Positions 7,391-15,111 of a stretch of DNA of 27,681 bases are shown here, piece after piece; the first letter of the stretch is position 1; every line of letters begins with the position of its first letter. Location of the stretch: contig JBBATY010000043.1 of the NCBI GenBank assembly GCA_040398525.1, positions 1-27,681 on the forward strand, read 5' to 3'. The stretch comes from VFMC01 sp040398525. Its GTDB lineage: Bacteria; Actinomycetota; Acidimicrobiia; Acidimicrobiales; Ilumatobacteraceae. A program made the position numbers and the translations under genes. The notes below the pieces were generated by a model. It saw only the letters and a list, made by a program, of their open reading frames with translations, did no database searches and was not told the DNA's origin.

Positions 7391-8944
7391 CTACTGCTGG
7401 GCGGTGTAGCGAGCCACGATGTTGTGGGTGATCCGGTCGACGGCCGGGTCGTCGAGGCCGAACACCCAGTCGGTCGAGCCGATCGTCGCCACCTCGCCAC
7501 CGGCAGGGAACGGCCGGCAGGTCAGCATCACCGCGTTGCCGTGACGCACACGGTCGTGGGCCCGGTCGTCGATCGAGCCGTCGGGCGCGGCGTACAGGCG
7601 CGAGGCGACGAAGTCGAGGTCGACCTGGTCGGCGTCGGTGAACGACACCGAGCCGGCCGGGTAGTCGGCGGCGCCGAGGTTCGACGACGGCGCCCAGGCC
7701 ACCACCTCGCTCGGCGGTGCGCCTGGTGCCACCGACACCGGAAGGCCGTACTCGTCGAGCTGCAGCCGGCACCCGACCGTCTCGTAGCCGACGATCCCGT
7801 GGTGTGCGCCGATCATGTCGCCGTAGCGCAGGTCGGTGCCGGCGAACATCCAGTGCCGGTCACGGAACACGGTGAACCCACCCGGCGAGCGCGGGGTCGA
7901 CAGGCCGAACCGGCTGTAGAGGCCGAACGCCGACCCGGCGCCGAGCACACCCCATTCGGGTCGGCCCACCAGCGGGTCGCACCACATGCCCGACATCGTC
8001 GCCTCGTCGGGTGTGCCCACGACCGGATCGTCGCGATGGGCGCGGTACTTGTGCGCCGTCATGTGCCGGCGGGTCGGGTCGAAGCGCACCTGCCAGAACA
8101 TCGTGTTGCCGGAGAAGCTGGCCAGGTTGCCACCGCGGGCGATGAACCGTTCGAGGCCGGCGCGCTGCTCGGCCGACCAGTACTCGTCGTGGCCCACACC
8201 GAGCACGAGCGAGTAGCCGTCGGTGACCGCCGGTGTGCGGGCGAGGTCCTCCGATACGGCCACGTCGAGCGCGATGCCGTGGCGGTCGGCCCAGTCGACG
8301 AAGCGTCGCTCGTAGGTGTGCCAACCGGTCGAGGCCACACTCGGTGGGTAGTGGTTGGCCTCGCGGTAGGCGAGGTAGCGCAGGCCGTCGACATCGGGCT
8401 CGTCGCCGGGCGGGCACGGCGGCGACTTGCGGTCCTCCGCCCCGGCGTCGGCGCGGGTGAGCATGCCGCGGATAAACGGCCGCTCGAAGCTGACCCGGTG
8501 CCCGCCGGTGTAGAGGCTGCGCCCACCCCACGCGTTGTAGGCGTTGTAGGTGTTGGTGGCCAGCACCAGCAGCGCCGACGCCGTCGGGCGCGGTGCGCGC
8601 ACCACGAACAGCCCGTGGCCGAACGCCCGGTCGTCGGCGGCGCCGTGCGCCCGACAGGTGACCAGGTAGACCCCACTCGGCCAGTCGGCACCGATCGGCA
8701 CCTCGACGCTGACGGGCCACCCGCAGCCGTTGGCGTCGGCATCGGCGGGGGTGTGGAGGGCTTCACCGGGCACGTCGGTGCGGGCCCACACCTCGGCCCG
8801 GACGCGGCCGCTCACCCGTCGCACCGACACGTCGAAGCTCGGTGTGGTGCAGCGCACGTGGAGCCCGAGCACCTCGCCCGGCAGCACGCTCAGGGCACTG
8901 CCGTAGACCTCGACCGCGTCGTGGTGCGTGAAGGGATCGACCAT
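7391..8944 (-). CDS. N,N-dimethylformamidase large-subunit-like protein
   Basis: This 517-residue protein resembles the large (beta) subunit of N,N-dimethylformamidase and its widespread actinobacterial relatives of unassigned function. The N-terminal ~110 residues form a beta-sandwich-like region ending in SGVYLVTCRAHG. The catalytic-type core then shows NTYNAYNAWGGRSLY, the conserved LVLGVGHDEYWS loop, the SFSGNTMFW segment, and a C-terminal GSTDWVFGL. In the studied enzyme a mononuclear iron is bound by two Tyr and one Glu. The Tyr-rich loops are present here, but I cannot assign the ligands without a structure. There is no signal peptide. The start is the ATG at 8944, with AACAAT seven bases upstream. 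The C terminus is homologous to the fragment at 1-282, so the window holds two paralogues. P450 follows 26 bp downstream. Confidence 0.85.
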   Translation of the reverse strand: MVDPFTHHDAVEVYGSALSVLPGEVLGLHVRCTTPSFDVSVRRVSGRVRAEVWARTDVPGEALHTPADADANGCGWPVSVEVPIGADWPSGVYLVTCRAHGAADDRAFGHGLFVVRAPRPTASALLVLATNTYNAYNAWGGRSLYTGGHRVSFERPFIRGMLTRADAGAEDRKSPPCPPGDEPDVDGLRYLAYREANHYPPSVASTGWHTYERRFVDWADRHGIALDVAVSEDLARTPAVTDGYSLVLGVGHDEYWSAEQRAGLERFIARGGNLASFSGNTMFWQVRFDPTRRHMTAHKYRAHRDDPVVGTPDEATMSGMWCDPLVGRPEWGVLGAGSAFGLYSRFGLSTPRSPGGFTVFRDRHWMFAGTDLRYGDMIGAHHGIVGYETVGCRLQLDEYGLPVSVAPGAPPSEVVAWAPSSNLGAADYPAGSVSFTDADQVDLDFVASRLYAAPDGSIDDRAHDRVRHGNAVMLTCRPFPAGGEVATIGSTDWVFGLDDPAVDRITHNIVARYTAQQ

Positions 8945-8951
8945 GGGAGCG

Positions 8952-8957
8952 ATTGTT
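8952..8957 (-). promoter_or_regulatory. Leaderless-type -10 box for the dimethylformamidase-like gene
   Basis: On the minus strand AACAAT is followed by 7 nt and the ATG. It lies just beyond the strong hairpin that ends the upstream TIGR03086 gene, which fits an independent promoter. Confidence 0.45.
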
Positions 8958-8975
8958 GCAGAGCCCCGGACGCGC

Positions 8976-9014
8976 CACGGCGGGCACCGGTGCGGAATCC
9001 CGGTGCCCGCCGTG
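8976..9014 (-). terminator. Strong GC-rich hairpin terminator after the TIGR03086-family gene
   Basis: A perfect 15-bp stem joins CACGGCGGGCACCGG (8976-8990) to its complement (9000-9014) around a 9-nt loop. It lies 36-75 nt past the stop of the minus-strand gene ending at 9050 and before the next gene's promoter box. It has no T tract, which is usual for high-GC actinobacterial terminators. Confidence 0.7.
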
Positions 9015-9049
9015 ACAGGGCAGACCGACGAGCGGCGACGCCGACCGGG

Positions 9050-9610
9050 TCAGACGCTGCGGCCGGTGAACGCCGCCAGCCGCTCGATCGGGCTCGCCCC
9101 GGCCGGTGCTGCGAGCTCGGGCCCGAACGCGCCCGAGGCCCGCAGATCGGGTGAGATGAACTGCTGCGCCACGGCGATCGTCGCCTCGACCATCTCGTCG
9201 GGCAGGCTCACCTGCTGGCCGGTGGCCGTGGCGAGGTCCCAGGCGTGGACGAGCACGTCGAACTTGAGGATCTCGTAGACGATCGTGCCCGGGGTGGGGC
9301 CCCACGGCATCGGCACGATGTTGTCGAGCGCACCGGGCGAGTCGACACCTGCGGCGAAGGCGTCCATCGCACCCTGCCAGGCGGCCGCCGGGTCGCCGCC
9401 GAGCAGGTCGACCGGGCCGTCGTGGGCGGCCGGTGCCTGGCCGCTGAACGCGGCGGCGAACATGTGGGCGCCGCCGACGACATGGTTCAGCAGCTCGCGG
9501 ACCGTCCAGTCGTCGCACGGTGTGGGGTGGTCGATCTGCTCGGGGCTCATGCCGGCGATCAGGGTGGCGATGGCCTCGGCGCCGGGGCGGAGTTGGTCGG
9601 AAGGGTTCAT
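9050..9610 (-). CDS. TIGR03086-family (DinB / maleylpyruvate-isomerase-like) protein
   Basis: This 186-residue protein has the four-helix DinB/YfiT fold typical of mycothiol-dependent metalloenzymes and their TIGR03086 relatives. Visible hallmarks are TPCDDWTVRELLNHVVGGAHMF near residues 30-50, which includes a likely metal His, and DVLVHAWDLATATG in the third helix with a second His. Members are thought to use a metal and a low-molecular-weight thiol, but most have no assigned reaction. The ATG at 9608-9610 has AGGAG about 10 nt upstream. The 5' leader is about 100 nt, starting from a TTGACA/TAGAAA promoter whose spacer is filled by a palindrome. The gene is divergent from padR, which strongly suggests PadR control. 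A strong terminator follows. Confidence 0.85.
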   Translation of the reverse strand: MNPSDQLRPGAEAIATLIAGMSPEQIDHPTPCDDWTVRELLNHVVGGAHMFAAAFSGQAPAAHDGPVDLLGGDPAAAWQGAMDAFAAGVDSPGALDNIVPMPWGPTPGTIVYEILKFDVLVHAWDLATATGQQVSLPDEMVEATIAVAQQFISPDLRASGAFGPELAAPAGASPIERLAAFTGRSV

Positions 9611-9678
9611 GGCAGTGGTGCTCCTGTGCTGTGTGGTGGTGGTGTGGTGGTGATGTGGTGGTGTCGGGATCTCGGTAG

Positions 9679-9738
9679 CTGGAGTAGTGTTCGTCGCAGT
9701 ACTCCATCTTAGAGTATTTCTACTCCAGTCTGGAGTAG
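9679..9738. promoter_or_regulatory. PadR-type operator array (GGAGTA/TACTCC half-sites)
   Basis: Five half-sites occur in 60 bp: GGAGTA 9681-9686, TACTCC 9700-9705, GAGTA 9712-9716, TACTCC 9721-9726 and GGAGTA 9732-9737. They form a perfect 9+1+9 palindrome, CTACTCCAG-T-CTGGAGTAG (9720-9738, centre 9729), and TACTC-N7-GAGTA (9700-9716, centre 9708). The two centres are 21 bp apart, two helical turns. The sites cover the spacer and start-site region of the minus-strand promoter and lie just upstream of padR, so autoregulation together with repression of the divergent gene is the simplest reading. Confidence 0.75.
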
Positions 9739-9745
9739 CTGTCAA
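9717..9745 (-). promoter_or_regulatory. sigma70-type promoter of the TIGR03086-family gene
   Basis: On the minus strand TTGACA (9745-9740) is followed by a 17-bp spacer and TAGAAA (9722-9717). This gives a start site near 9710 and a ~100-nt leader. TTGACA is a perfect consensus hexamer, unlike the weak or absent -35 elements of most genes in this window. Confidence 0.6.
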
Positions 9746-9762
9746 GAGACAGGTTCCACGAC

Positions 9763-10407
9763 GTGGCCACCACCGCTCACACCCGCACCACGCTGTCGTA
9801 CGCCGTGCTCGGCCTGCTGTCGCTGCGCTCGATGGGCGCCTACGAGCTCGTCCAGGGCTACGCCCGCTCGCTCGGCCAGGTGATGAGCCGCAGCCAGGCC
9901 GCCATCTACGCCGAGCCCAAGCGCCTCGAGGCCGCCGGGTTGATCACCCACACCGACGAGCGGCGCGGCAACCGCATCGTGGCCGTCTACTCGATCACCG
10001 ACGCCGGACGCGACGAGCTGCGGGCGTGGCTCAGCCGACCGCCCACGTTCCCCGAGGTCGACGCCGAGCCGGTGCTGCGGGTGGTGTTCGCCGACACCGA
10101 GCGGCCCGAGCAGATGCGTGCCACGATCACCGCGTTCCGCGACGAGGTGCTCGTGCGGCTCCTGGCGATGCGCACGATCGCCGACGAGTACCGCGCCGGA
10201 GCCGGGCCCTACCAGCAGCGGGCCCCCATCGTTGCCCTGAGCGGTCGGTTCGTCGTCGAGCTGATGACCACCTACCTCGGCTGGTGCGACTGGGTGCTCG
10301 CCACACTCGACGAGTGGGGCACGCTCGGGCCCGAGGCCGTCCCCGCAGCGGTCGAGGTGATCGACACGATCGGCCGCACCGCCACGCGCCTGGGCGAAGG
10401 ACGCTGA
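9763..10407 (+). CDS. PadR family transcriptional regulator
   Basis: This 214-residue regulator has an N-terminal winged helix (about residues 8-90): YAVLGLLSLRSMGAYELVQGY, the recognition region SRSQAAIYAEPKRLEAAGLI, and a wing TDERRGNRIVAVYSITDAGRDEL. The C-terminal helical domain (about 95-210) resembles the Vir-type PadR dimerisation domain. PadR proteins are usually ligand-released repressors. The start is GTG at 9763; CAGGTT seven bases upstream could act as a leaderless-type -10 box. The operator array lies directly upstream and is shared with the divergent TIGR03086 gene. A glycosyltransferase gene starts four bases after the stop, so the two are probably one transcript. Confidence 0.92.
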   Translation: MATTAHTRTTLSYAVLGLLSLRSMGAYELVQGYARSLGQVMSRSQAAIYAEPKRLEAAGLITHTDERRGNRIVAVYSITDAGRDELRAWLSRPPTFPEVDAEPVLRVVFADTERPEQMRATITAFRDEVLVRLLAMRTIADEYRAGAGPYQQRAPIVALSGRFVVELMTTYLGWCDWVLATLDEWGTLGPEAVPAAVEVIDTIGRTATRLGEGR

Positions 10408-10411
10408 CACC

Positions 10412-11731
10412 GTGCCATCACGTTCACGACTCCTCGGCCGGCTCGACCCGGTGGTCGTCGCCGCGGTGGTGGTCGGCTCGGTGGTGCGACTCGTGTGGGT
10501 GTGGGTGGCCGCCCGACCCCCGGTCGGGCTGATCGACCAGACCGCCTACCTCGGCGCAGCCGAAGGGCTCGTCGACGGCAACGGCTACACCCGCTTCGGC
10601 GCGCCGTCGGCCTACTACCCGCCGGGCTATCCGCTGCTGCTCGCCGGCGCGATGGCCGTCGTGCGCACCGTGTGGCAGGCGAGTGGTCCGACCGTGGCCG
10701 GCCTGGTGAACGTCGTCGTCGCCGCAGTGGCGATCGGGGCCACCGCCGTGGTGGCCCGTCGCCTCGTCGACACCACAGCGGCTCGGTGGGTGGCGTGGCT
10801 CGCCGCGCTGCTGCCCGGTTCGGTGGTGGCGGCGGCCTCCGCGCTCACCGAACCGGCCTACATCGCACTGGTGGCCGTCGGCCTGGTCGCCCTGGTGGCT
10901 CCCGACGGATCGCTGCGCACGAACACCGAACTGGTCGACGGGCGTGCGCTGGTGCCGATCGTGGTGGCAGGTGCGGCCTGGGGCACAGCGGTGCTGGTGC
11001 GGCCCGTGCTGCTGCTCGGCCTGCCGGTGCTGGTGGTGGCGTCCGGATGGGGGCGCGGCATCCGCGGTCGCCTGGCCGCGGGCGTGCTGTGCGCCGCAGT
11101 GCTGGCCGTGCTCGCGCCCTGGGTGGCGCGCAACGCGGTGGTGATGGACCGGGTGGCGCTCAGCACCAACACCGGCGACAACCTGTGCATCGGGCACCAC
11201 GACGGCGCGCCCGGGCACTTCGCGGTGACGGACGACTGCCAGCCGTCCGTGCCGATGGATGCCGCCGACCCGGAATCGTTCCGCCGAGCCGAGATCGCCC
11301 GCGACGCCGAGCTGACCCGTCGTGCTGTGTCGTGGGCCGTGCGCCACCCGGTCGACGAGCTCGGCCTCGTGCCCCGCCGGGTGTGGTTCACCGTGGCGCC
11401 CGACCACGAGGCGGTCGACGCGGTCGAGTCCTACGGCGCCGACCCGTGGCTCGGCCCCACCTCGCGCAACGTCCTCCGCCTCGCCGAGGCCACCACGAGC
11501 ACGCTCGTGCTCGTGCTCGGCGCGTGGGGCCTGATCCGCGAGCTCAGGCGCCGGCCGCGAGCCACCGGCTGGTGGGCCGTGGTGGCAGCGATCGCCGGCC
11601 CTCTGCTGTCGGTCGTGGTGTTCTTCGGTGGCTCGCGCTTCGCGGTGCCGGTGGTGTGGCTCGCCCTGCTGGGGGTCGGCGCACTCATCGCCCGCCCACC
11701 GGAGATCGTCGCCCGACTGCGCCGACGCTGA
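10412..11731 (+). CDS. GT-C type membrane glycosyltransferase (family 39/ArnT-like)
   Basis: This 439-residue polytopic membrane protein has roughly nine to ten hydrophobic segments, the first at residues 12-33 (VVVAAVVVGSVVRLVWVWVAA). The first external loop holds IDQTAYLGAAEGLVDGNGY and AYYPPGYPLLLAG, the typical acidic-residue loop and PPGYP motif of lipid-linked-sugar-dependent GT-C enzymes. A large external loop (about 240-330) contains two cysteines (NLCIGHHDG and TDDCQPS) that could form a disulfide. The start is GTG at 10412, four bases after the padR stop, so expression is probably coupled to padR. Its role is likely transfer of a sugar to a protein or cell-envelope glycan on the outer face of the membrane; donor and acceptor are unknown. 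Confidence 0.85.
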   Translation: MPSRSRLLGRLDPVVVAAVVVGSVVRLVWVWVAARPPVGLIDQTAYLGAAEGLVDGNGYTRFGAPSAYYPPGYPLLLAGAMAVVRTVWQASGPTVAGLVNVVVAAVAIGATAVVARRLVDTTAARWVAWLAALLPGSVVAAASALTEPAYIALVAVGLVALVAPDGSLRTNTELVDGRALVPIVVAGAAWGTAVLVRPVLLLGLPVLVVASGWGRGIRGRLAAGVLCAAVLAVLAPWVARNAVVMDRVALSTNTGDNLCIGHHDGAPGHFAVTDDCQPSVPMDAADPESFRRAEIARDAELTRRAVSWAVRHPVDELGLVPRRVWFTVAPDHEAVDAVESYGADPWLGPTSRNVLRLAEATTSTLVLVLGAWGLIRELRRRPRATGWWAVVAAIAGPLLSVVVFFGGSRFAVPVVWLALLGVGALIARPPEIVARLRRR

Positions 11732-11753
11732 CGTGGGTGCGGCGGCTGGGCGC

Positions 11754-12866
11754 TCAGTCGCCGGCCAGCACGCGCTCGGCGGCCGCCTGCATCGCGCGCA
11801 CCGCACGCGGCGCGTCGAGGGTGCCGAGCAGTGCCTGTTGGATCGCCGACCAGGCGGCGTCTTCGATCTCGGGGAACCGTGCCAGTGACGGATAGGTGAT
11901 CATCGCCTCGGCGATGGTGGCCCGGGTGATCGACAGGCGCCGGGCATCCGTCGGGCCCTGTGGCTCGACCGCCGCCAGCGCGGCCGTGTTCGCACACATC
12001 GACCCACCGGACGCGTCGATCGACTGGGCCTGCGCACCGAGCAGCCGCTCGATCAGTGCCACCGCCCCCTCCACATCGGCACAGGTGGTGGGCACGGCCC
12101 AGGCATGGCAGCCCGAGTAGCTCACCCGGCGCACCGGCCCGGCCGGGTAGGGGCTCGGCACCAGCACGTCGGCCAGCGCCGAATCGCGGATCGCACCCCA
12201 GCCGCCGGGCCACGCCGCAGCCATGTCGATCCGACCCTCGAGCAGGGCGCGGTCGACGTCGTCGTAGTGCCAGCCCGGCAGGTCGCCCGGGGCGCGGGCG
12301 GCCAGCTGCTGCATCGTCACCACCGCGTCGACCGCGGCGTCGGTGACGAACGTCGGGCGCAGGTCGTCGTCGAACAGCCGCTCGCCTGCGCCGGCAACCA
12401 GCTCGAAGAACATGCCGAACGCACCGGACTCGCGGCCGGTGAAGCCCATCACGGCACCGCTCGCCAACAGCTCGGCCCACGTGTCGGGCGGTGTCGGCAC
12501 GCGGTCGGCGCGCGACCACAGCACGCGCACGTCGATCAGCCGCGGCGCGCAGCGCAGCACCCCGTCCACCCGGCACAGCCCCACCGCGGCCGGCGCCAGC
12601 CCGGCCACCGCCGCGGGATCGAGTAGCTCGTCGAGCGGGCGCAGCCAGGCGGCCTGCGAGGGCGCGTACTTCGAGTGCGTGGCCAGCACGTCGATGCGCT
12701 CGCCCGCGGCGAGCAGTTCGGCCACGCGACGGTTGAGCGTGGGGTGGTCGGCATGCACGACCACCTCGACCCCGCCGGGCGTCTCGTCCGGGGCGAGCAC
12801 GTCGTAGAGGTGGTCGTACATCGGCCCGGCCACCAGCGCCACGCGCAACGGACCGGGGCTGCTCAT
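11754..12866 (-). CDS. Extracellular solute-binding-like protein without a signal peptide
   Basis: This 370-residue protein resembles family 1 (sugar-type) periplasmic binding proteins: LRVALVAGPMYDHLYDVL, THSKYAPSQAAWLRPLDELL, a hinge-like PPDTWAELLASGAVMGFTG, then WPGGWGAIRDSALADVLVPSPYP and a C-terminal ALLG...AAAERVL. It starts directly with MSSPGPLRVAL and has no signal peptide, lipobox or twin-arginine motif, which is odd for a binding protein. The ATG at 12866 overlaps the stop of the upstream SDR gene (ATGA), so this start is well fixed. No ABC permease or ATPase lies nearby. It may act in the cytoplasm as a sensor or sugar-acid-binding partner of the SDR/FucD locus (inference). Confidence 0.75.
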   Translation of the reverse strand: MSSPGPLRVALVAGPMYDHLYDVLAPDETPGGVEVVVHADHPTLNRRVAELLAAGERIDVLATHSKYAPSQAAWLRPLDELLDPAAVAGLAPAAVGLCRVDGVLRCAPRLIDVRVLWSRADRVPTPPDTWAELLASGAVMGFTGRESGAFGMFFELVAGAGERLFDDDLRPTFVTDAAVDAVVTMQQLAARAPGDLPGWHYDDVDRALLEGRIDMAAAWPGGWGAIRDSALADVLVPSPYPAGPVRRVSYSGCHAWAVPTTCADVEGAVALIERLLGAQAQSIDASGGSMCANTAALAAVEPQGPTDARRLSITRATIAEAMITYPSLARFPEIEDAAWSAIQQALLGTLDAPRAVRAMQAAAERVLAGD

Positions 12867-13621
12867 TGCGTCACCAGCCGCATCCCGGTGATGCCGCCGT
12901 CGAGCAGCACGTCGGCGCCACTCGTGAACGTCGTCGGCGCCGCCAGGTACGCAACGGTGTCGGCCACCTCCTCGCAGGTCACCAGCCGGCCGAGCGGTTG
13001 ACGTCGGCGGAGTGCGTCCATCGCCGCCTCGGGGTCGGGCGTGGCCGCGATCAGCCGCTCGACCCACGGGCTGCGCACCGTGCCAGGCGACACGGAGTTC
13101 ACCCGGATGCCGCGCTCGGCCTCGTCGGCGGCCATCGCCTTGGTGAGCGCCAGCACCGCACCTTTCGACGCGGAGTAGACGGCCCGCTCGACCAGGCCCA
13201 CCGAGGCAGCCACCGAGCAGGTGTTGACGATCGACCCGTGGCCCGCCGCCCGCATCACCGGCAGCACGGCGCGGCTCATGTTGGCCATGCCGAACACGTT
13301 CACTGCGAACACCCGCTGCCACTCGTCGAGCGTGGCCGACACCACGTCGCCCACGCTGCCCACACCGGCGTTGTTGCACAGCACGTCGATCCGGCCGTGG
13401 GCCTCCACCACCTGGTCGACCGCGGCTTGGCACGCGGCCGGATCGGTGATGTCGACACCTCCCAGGCCGGTCGCGGCATGCTCCACGTCGACCGCCCCGT
13501 CGAGCGCGTCGGTGGCGAGGTCGATGCCGACGACACGGTCGCCCAGCGCGACGAAGCGGGTGACGATCGCGCTGCCGATCCCCCCGGCCGATCCGGTGAC
13601 CACCACCACTCGACCGCTCAT
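12863..13621 (-). CDS. Short-chain dehydrogenase/reductase (SDR), likely sugar or sugar-acid dehydrogenase
   Basis: This 252-residue classical SDR shows the NAD(P)-binding motif TGSAGGIG near the N terminus, an acidic residue after the second strand (GIDLAT), which favours NAD+, then NNAG, the catalytic Ser in NTCSVAAS, the YSASK Tyr/Lys pair, and PGTVRSPW. The ATG at 13621 has GGAGGT five bases upstream. The adjacent divergent gene is L-fuconate dehydratase. A role as L-fucose dehydrogenase or 2-keto-3-deoxy-L-fuconate dehydrogenase in non-phosphorylating fucose catabolism is plausible, but this rests on context only. It is translationally coupled to the binding-protein-like gene downstream. 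Confidence 0.88.
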   Translation of the reverse strand: MSGRVVVVTGSAGGIGSAIVTRFVALGDRVVGIDLATDALDGAVDVEHAATGLGGVDITDPAACQAAVDQVVEAHGRIDVLCNNAGVGSVGDVVSATLDEWQRVFAVNVFGMANMSRAVLPVMRAAGHGSIVNTCSVAASVGLVERAVYSASKGAVLALTKAMAADEAERGIRVNSVSPGTVRSPWVERLIAATPDPEAAMDALRRRQPLGRLVTCEEVADTVAYLAAPTTFTSGADVLLDGGITGMRLVTQ

Positions 13622-13725
13622 CGGGCACCTCCCGACCACTGCGACGGCTGCTCCACGACCTCGTGCATCCCTGTCCCTCCACCTCGGCGCGCCGGCACGC
13701 ACCCGCACCGGCACCCACGGCCGGC

Positions 13726-13750
13726 CCGAACCGGTCCGAACCGGTCCGGC
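13726..13750. promoter_or_regulatory. Tandem ACCGGT dyads and promoter between SDR and fuconate dehydratase genes
   Basis: The 10-mer CCGAACCGGT occurs twice head to tail (13726-13745) and is followed by CCGG. Each copy centres on the palindrome ACCGGT (13730-13735 and 13740-13745), within a 12-bp imperfect dyad CGAACC|GGTCCG. The centres are 10 bp apart, so they lie on the same DNA face. TAGCCT (13751-13756), immediately downstream, is a good actinobacterial -10 box for the plus-strand gene. A repressor bound here would cover its -35/spacer region. Confidence 0.55.
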
Positions 13751-13812
13751 TAGCCTCGCGCATCGGCAGCGGCACGGCGCACGTCCGTCGTGCCTACCGG
13801 AAGGGGATCCAC

Positions 13813-15105
13813 GTGGCCACGATCACCGGTGCACGCACACACGACCTGCGGGCGCGCACGTCGCGCACCCTCGCCGGGTCAGATGCCGTGCACGCCGACC
13901 CCGACTACTCGGCCGCGTACGTGGTGCTCACCACCGACACCGGGCTCGAGGGCCACGGGATGACCTTCACCATCGGCCAGGGCAACGACCTGTGCTGCGC
14001 GGCCATCGACGCGCTCTCGCCACTGGTGGTCGGTCGCTCGCTCGACGATGTCGTCGACTCGATGGGCAACCTGTGGCGGGCGCTCACCAACCACTCGCAG
14101 CTGCGCTGGCTGGGGCCCGACAAGGGTGTGATCCACCTCGCCGTCGCCGCACTGGTGAACGCCGTGTGGGACCTGTGGGCCAAGGCGCGCGGCGTGCCGG
14201 TGTGGCAGCTCGTCGCCGAGATGGAGCCCGAGCAGGTGGTCGATTGCATCGACTTCCGCTACCTGCGCGACGTGATCGATGAGGACCGGGCCGTGGCCCT
14301 GCTGCGCGACCGGGCTGCGGGCAAGGCCGAGCGGCTGGCGACGCTGCGCCGCGACGGCTACCCGGCGTACATCACCTCGGCCGGCTGGCTCGGCTACCCG
14401 GAGGCGCAGGTGCGCGACCTGTGCCGTGCCGCCATCGCCGACGGCTGGACCAGCTTCAAGACCAAGGTGGGCATCGACGTGGTGTCCGACATGCGCCGCT
14501 GTGAGGTGATGCGCGAGGAGATCGGCGACCACCGCCAGCTGATGGCCGACGCCAACCAGGTGTGGGACGTGCCGCAGGCGATCGAGTGGATGAGCCACCT
14601 GCAGCCGTTCGACCTGCGCTGGATCGAGGAGCCGACCAGCCCCGACGATGTGCTCGGCCACGCGGCCATCCGCCGTGGTGTGGCCCCGATCGGGGTGGCC
14701 ACCGGCGAGCACGCCGCGAACAAGGTGATGTTCAAGCAACTGATGCAGGCCGGCGCGATCGACTACTGCCAGGTCGACGCCTGCCGCCTCGGTGGGTTGA
14801 ACGAGGTGCTCGCTGTGCTGCTGCTCGCCGCGGTGCACGACGTGCCCGTGTGCCCGCACGCCGGTGGCATCGGCCTGTGCGAGTACGTGCAGCACATCTC
14901 GATCATCGACCACGTCGTGGTCGGCTCGCCGCTCGACGACCGCACCACCGAGTACGCCGGGCACCTGCACGAGCACTTCATCGACCCGGTGCGCATCCGC
15001 AACGGGCGTTACCTGCTGCCCGAGCTGCCCGGTTACTCGATCGAGATGCACCCGGAGTCGATCGCCGCGCTGTCGTACCCCGACGGCGCCGAATGGCGCG
15101 ACTGA
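13813..15105 (+). CDS. fucD: L-fuconate dehydratase (enolase superfamily)
   Basis: This 430-residue member of the mandelate-racemase group of the enolase superfamily dehydrates L-fuconate to 2-keto-3-deoxy-L-fuconate in non-phosphorylating L-fucose breakdown. The expected residues are all present: K216/K218 (FKTKVG), metal ligands D246 (MADANQ), E272 (IEEPTS) and E299 (ATGEHAANK), and H349 (PHAGGIGL). Relative to the residues I recall for the characterised Xanthomonas FucD (K220, D248, E274, E301, H351), the offset is constant at two, which is strong support. The start is GTG at 13813 with GGAAGGGG upstream; the transcript probably has a ~50-nt leader from the TAGCCT promoter. A related acid-sugar dehydratase with the same triad is the main alternative. 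It converges with the alpha/beta hydrolase gene only six bases downstream. Confidence 0.92.
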   Translation: MATITGARTHDLRARTSRTLAGSDAVHADPDYSAAYVVLTTDTGLEGHGMTFTIGQGNDLCCAAIDALSPLVVGRSLDDVVDSMGNLWRALTNHSQLRWLGPDKGVIHLAVAALVNAVWDLWAKARGVPVWQLVAEMEPEQVVDCIDFRYLRDVIDEDRAVALLRDRAAGKAERLATLRRDGYPAYITSAGWLGYPEAQVRDLCRAAIADGWTSFKTKVGIDVVSDMRRCEVMREEIGDHRQLMADANQVWDVPQAIEWMSHLQPFDLRWIEEPTSPDDVLGHAAIRRGVAPIGVATGEHAANKVMFKQLMQAGAIDYCQVDACRLGGLNEVLAVLLLAAVHDVPVCPHAGGIGLCEYVQHISIIDHVVVGSPLDDRTTEYAGHLHEHFIDPVRIRNGRYLLPELPGYSIEMHPESIAALSYPDGAEWRD

Positions 15106-15111
15106 CGTCGC

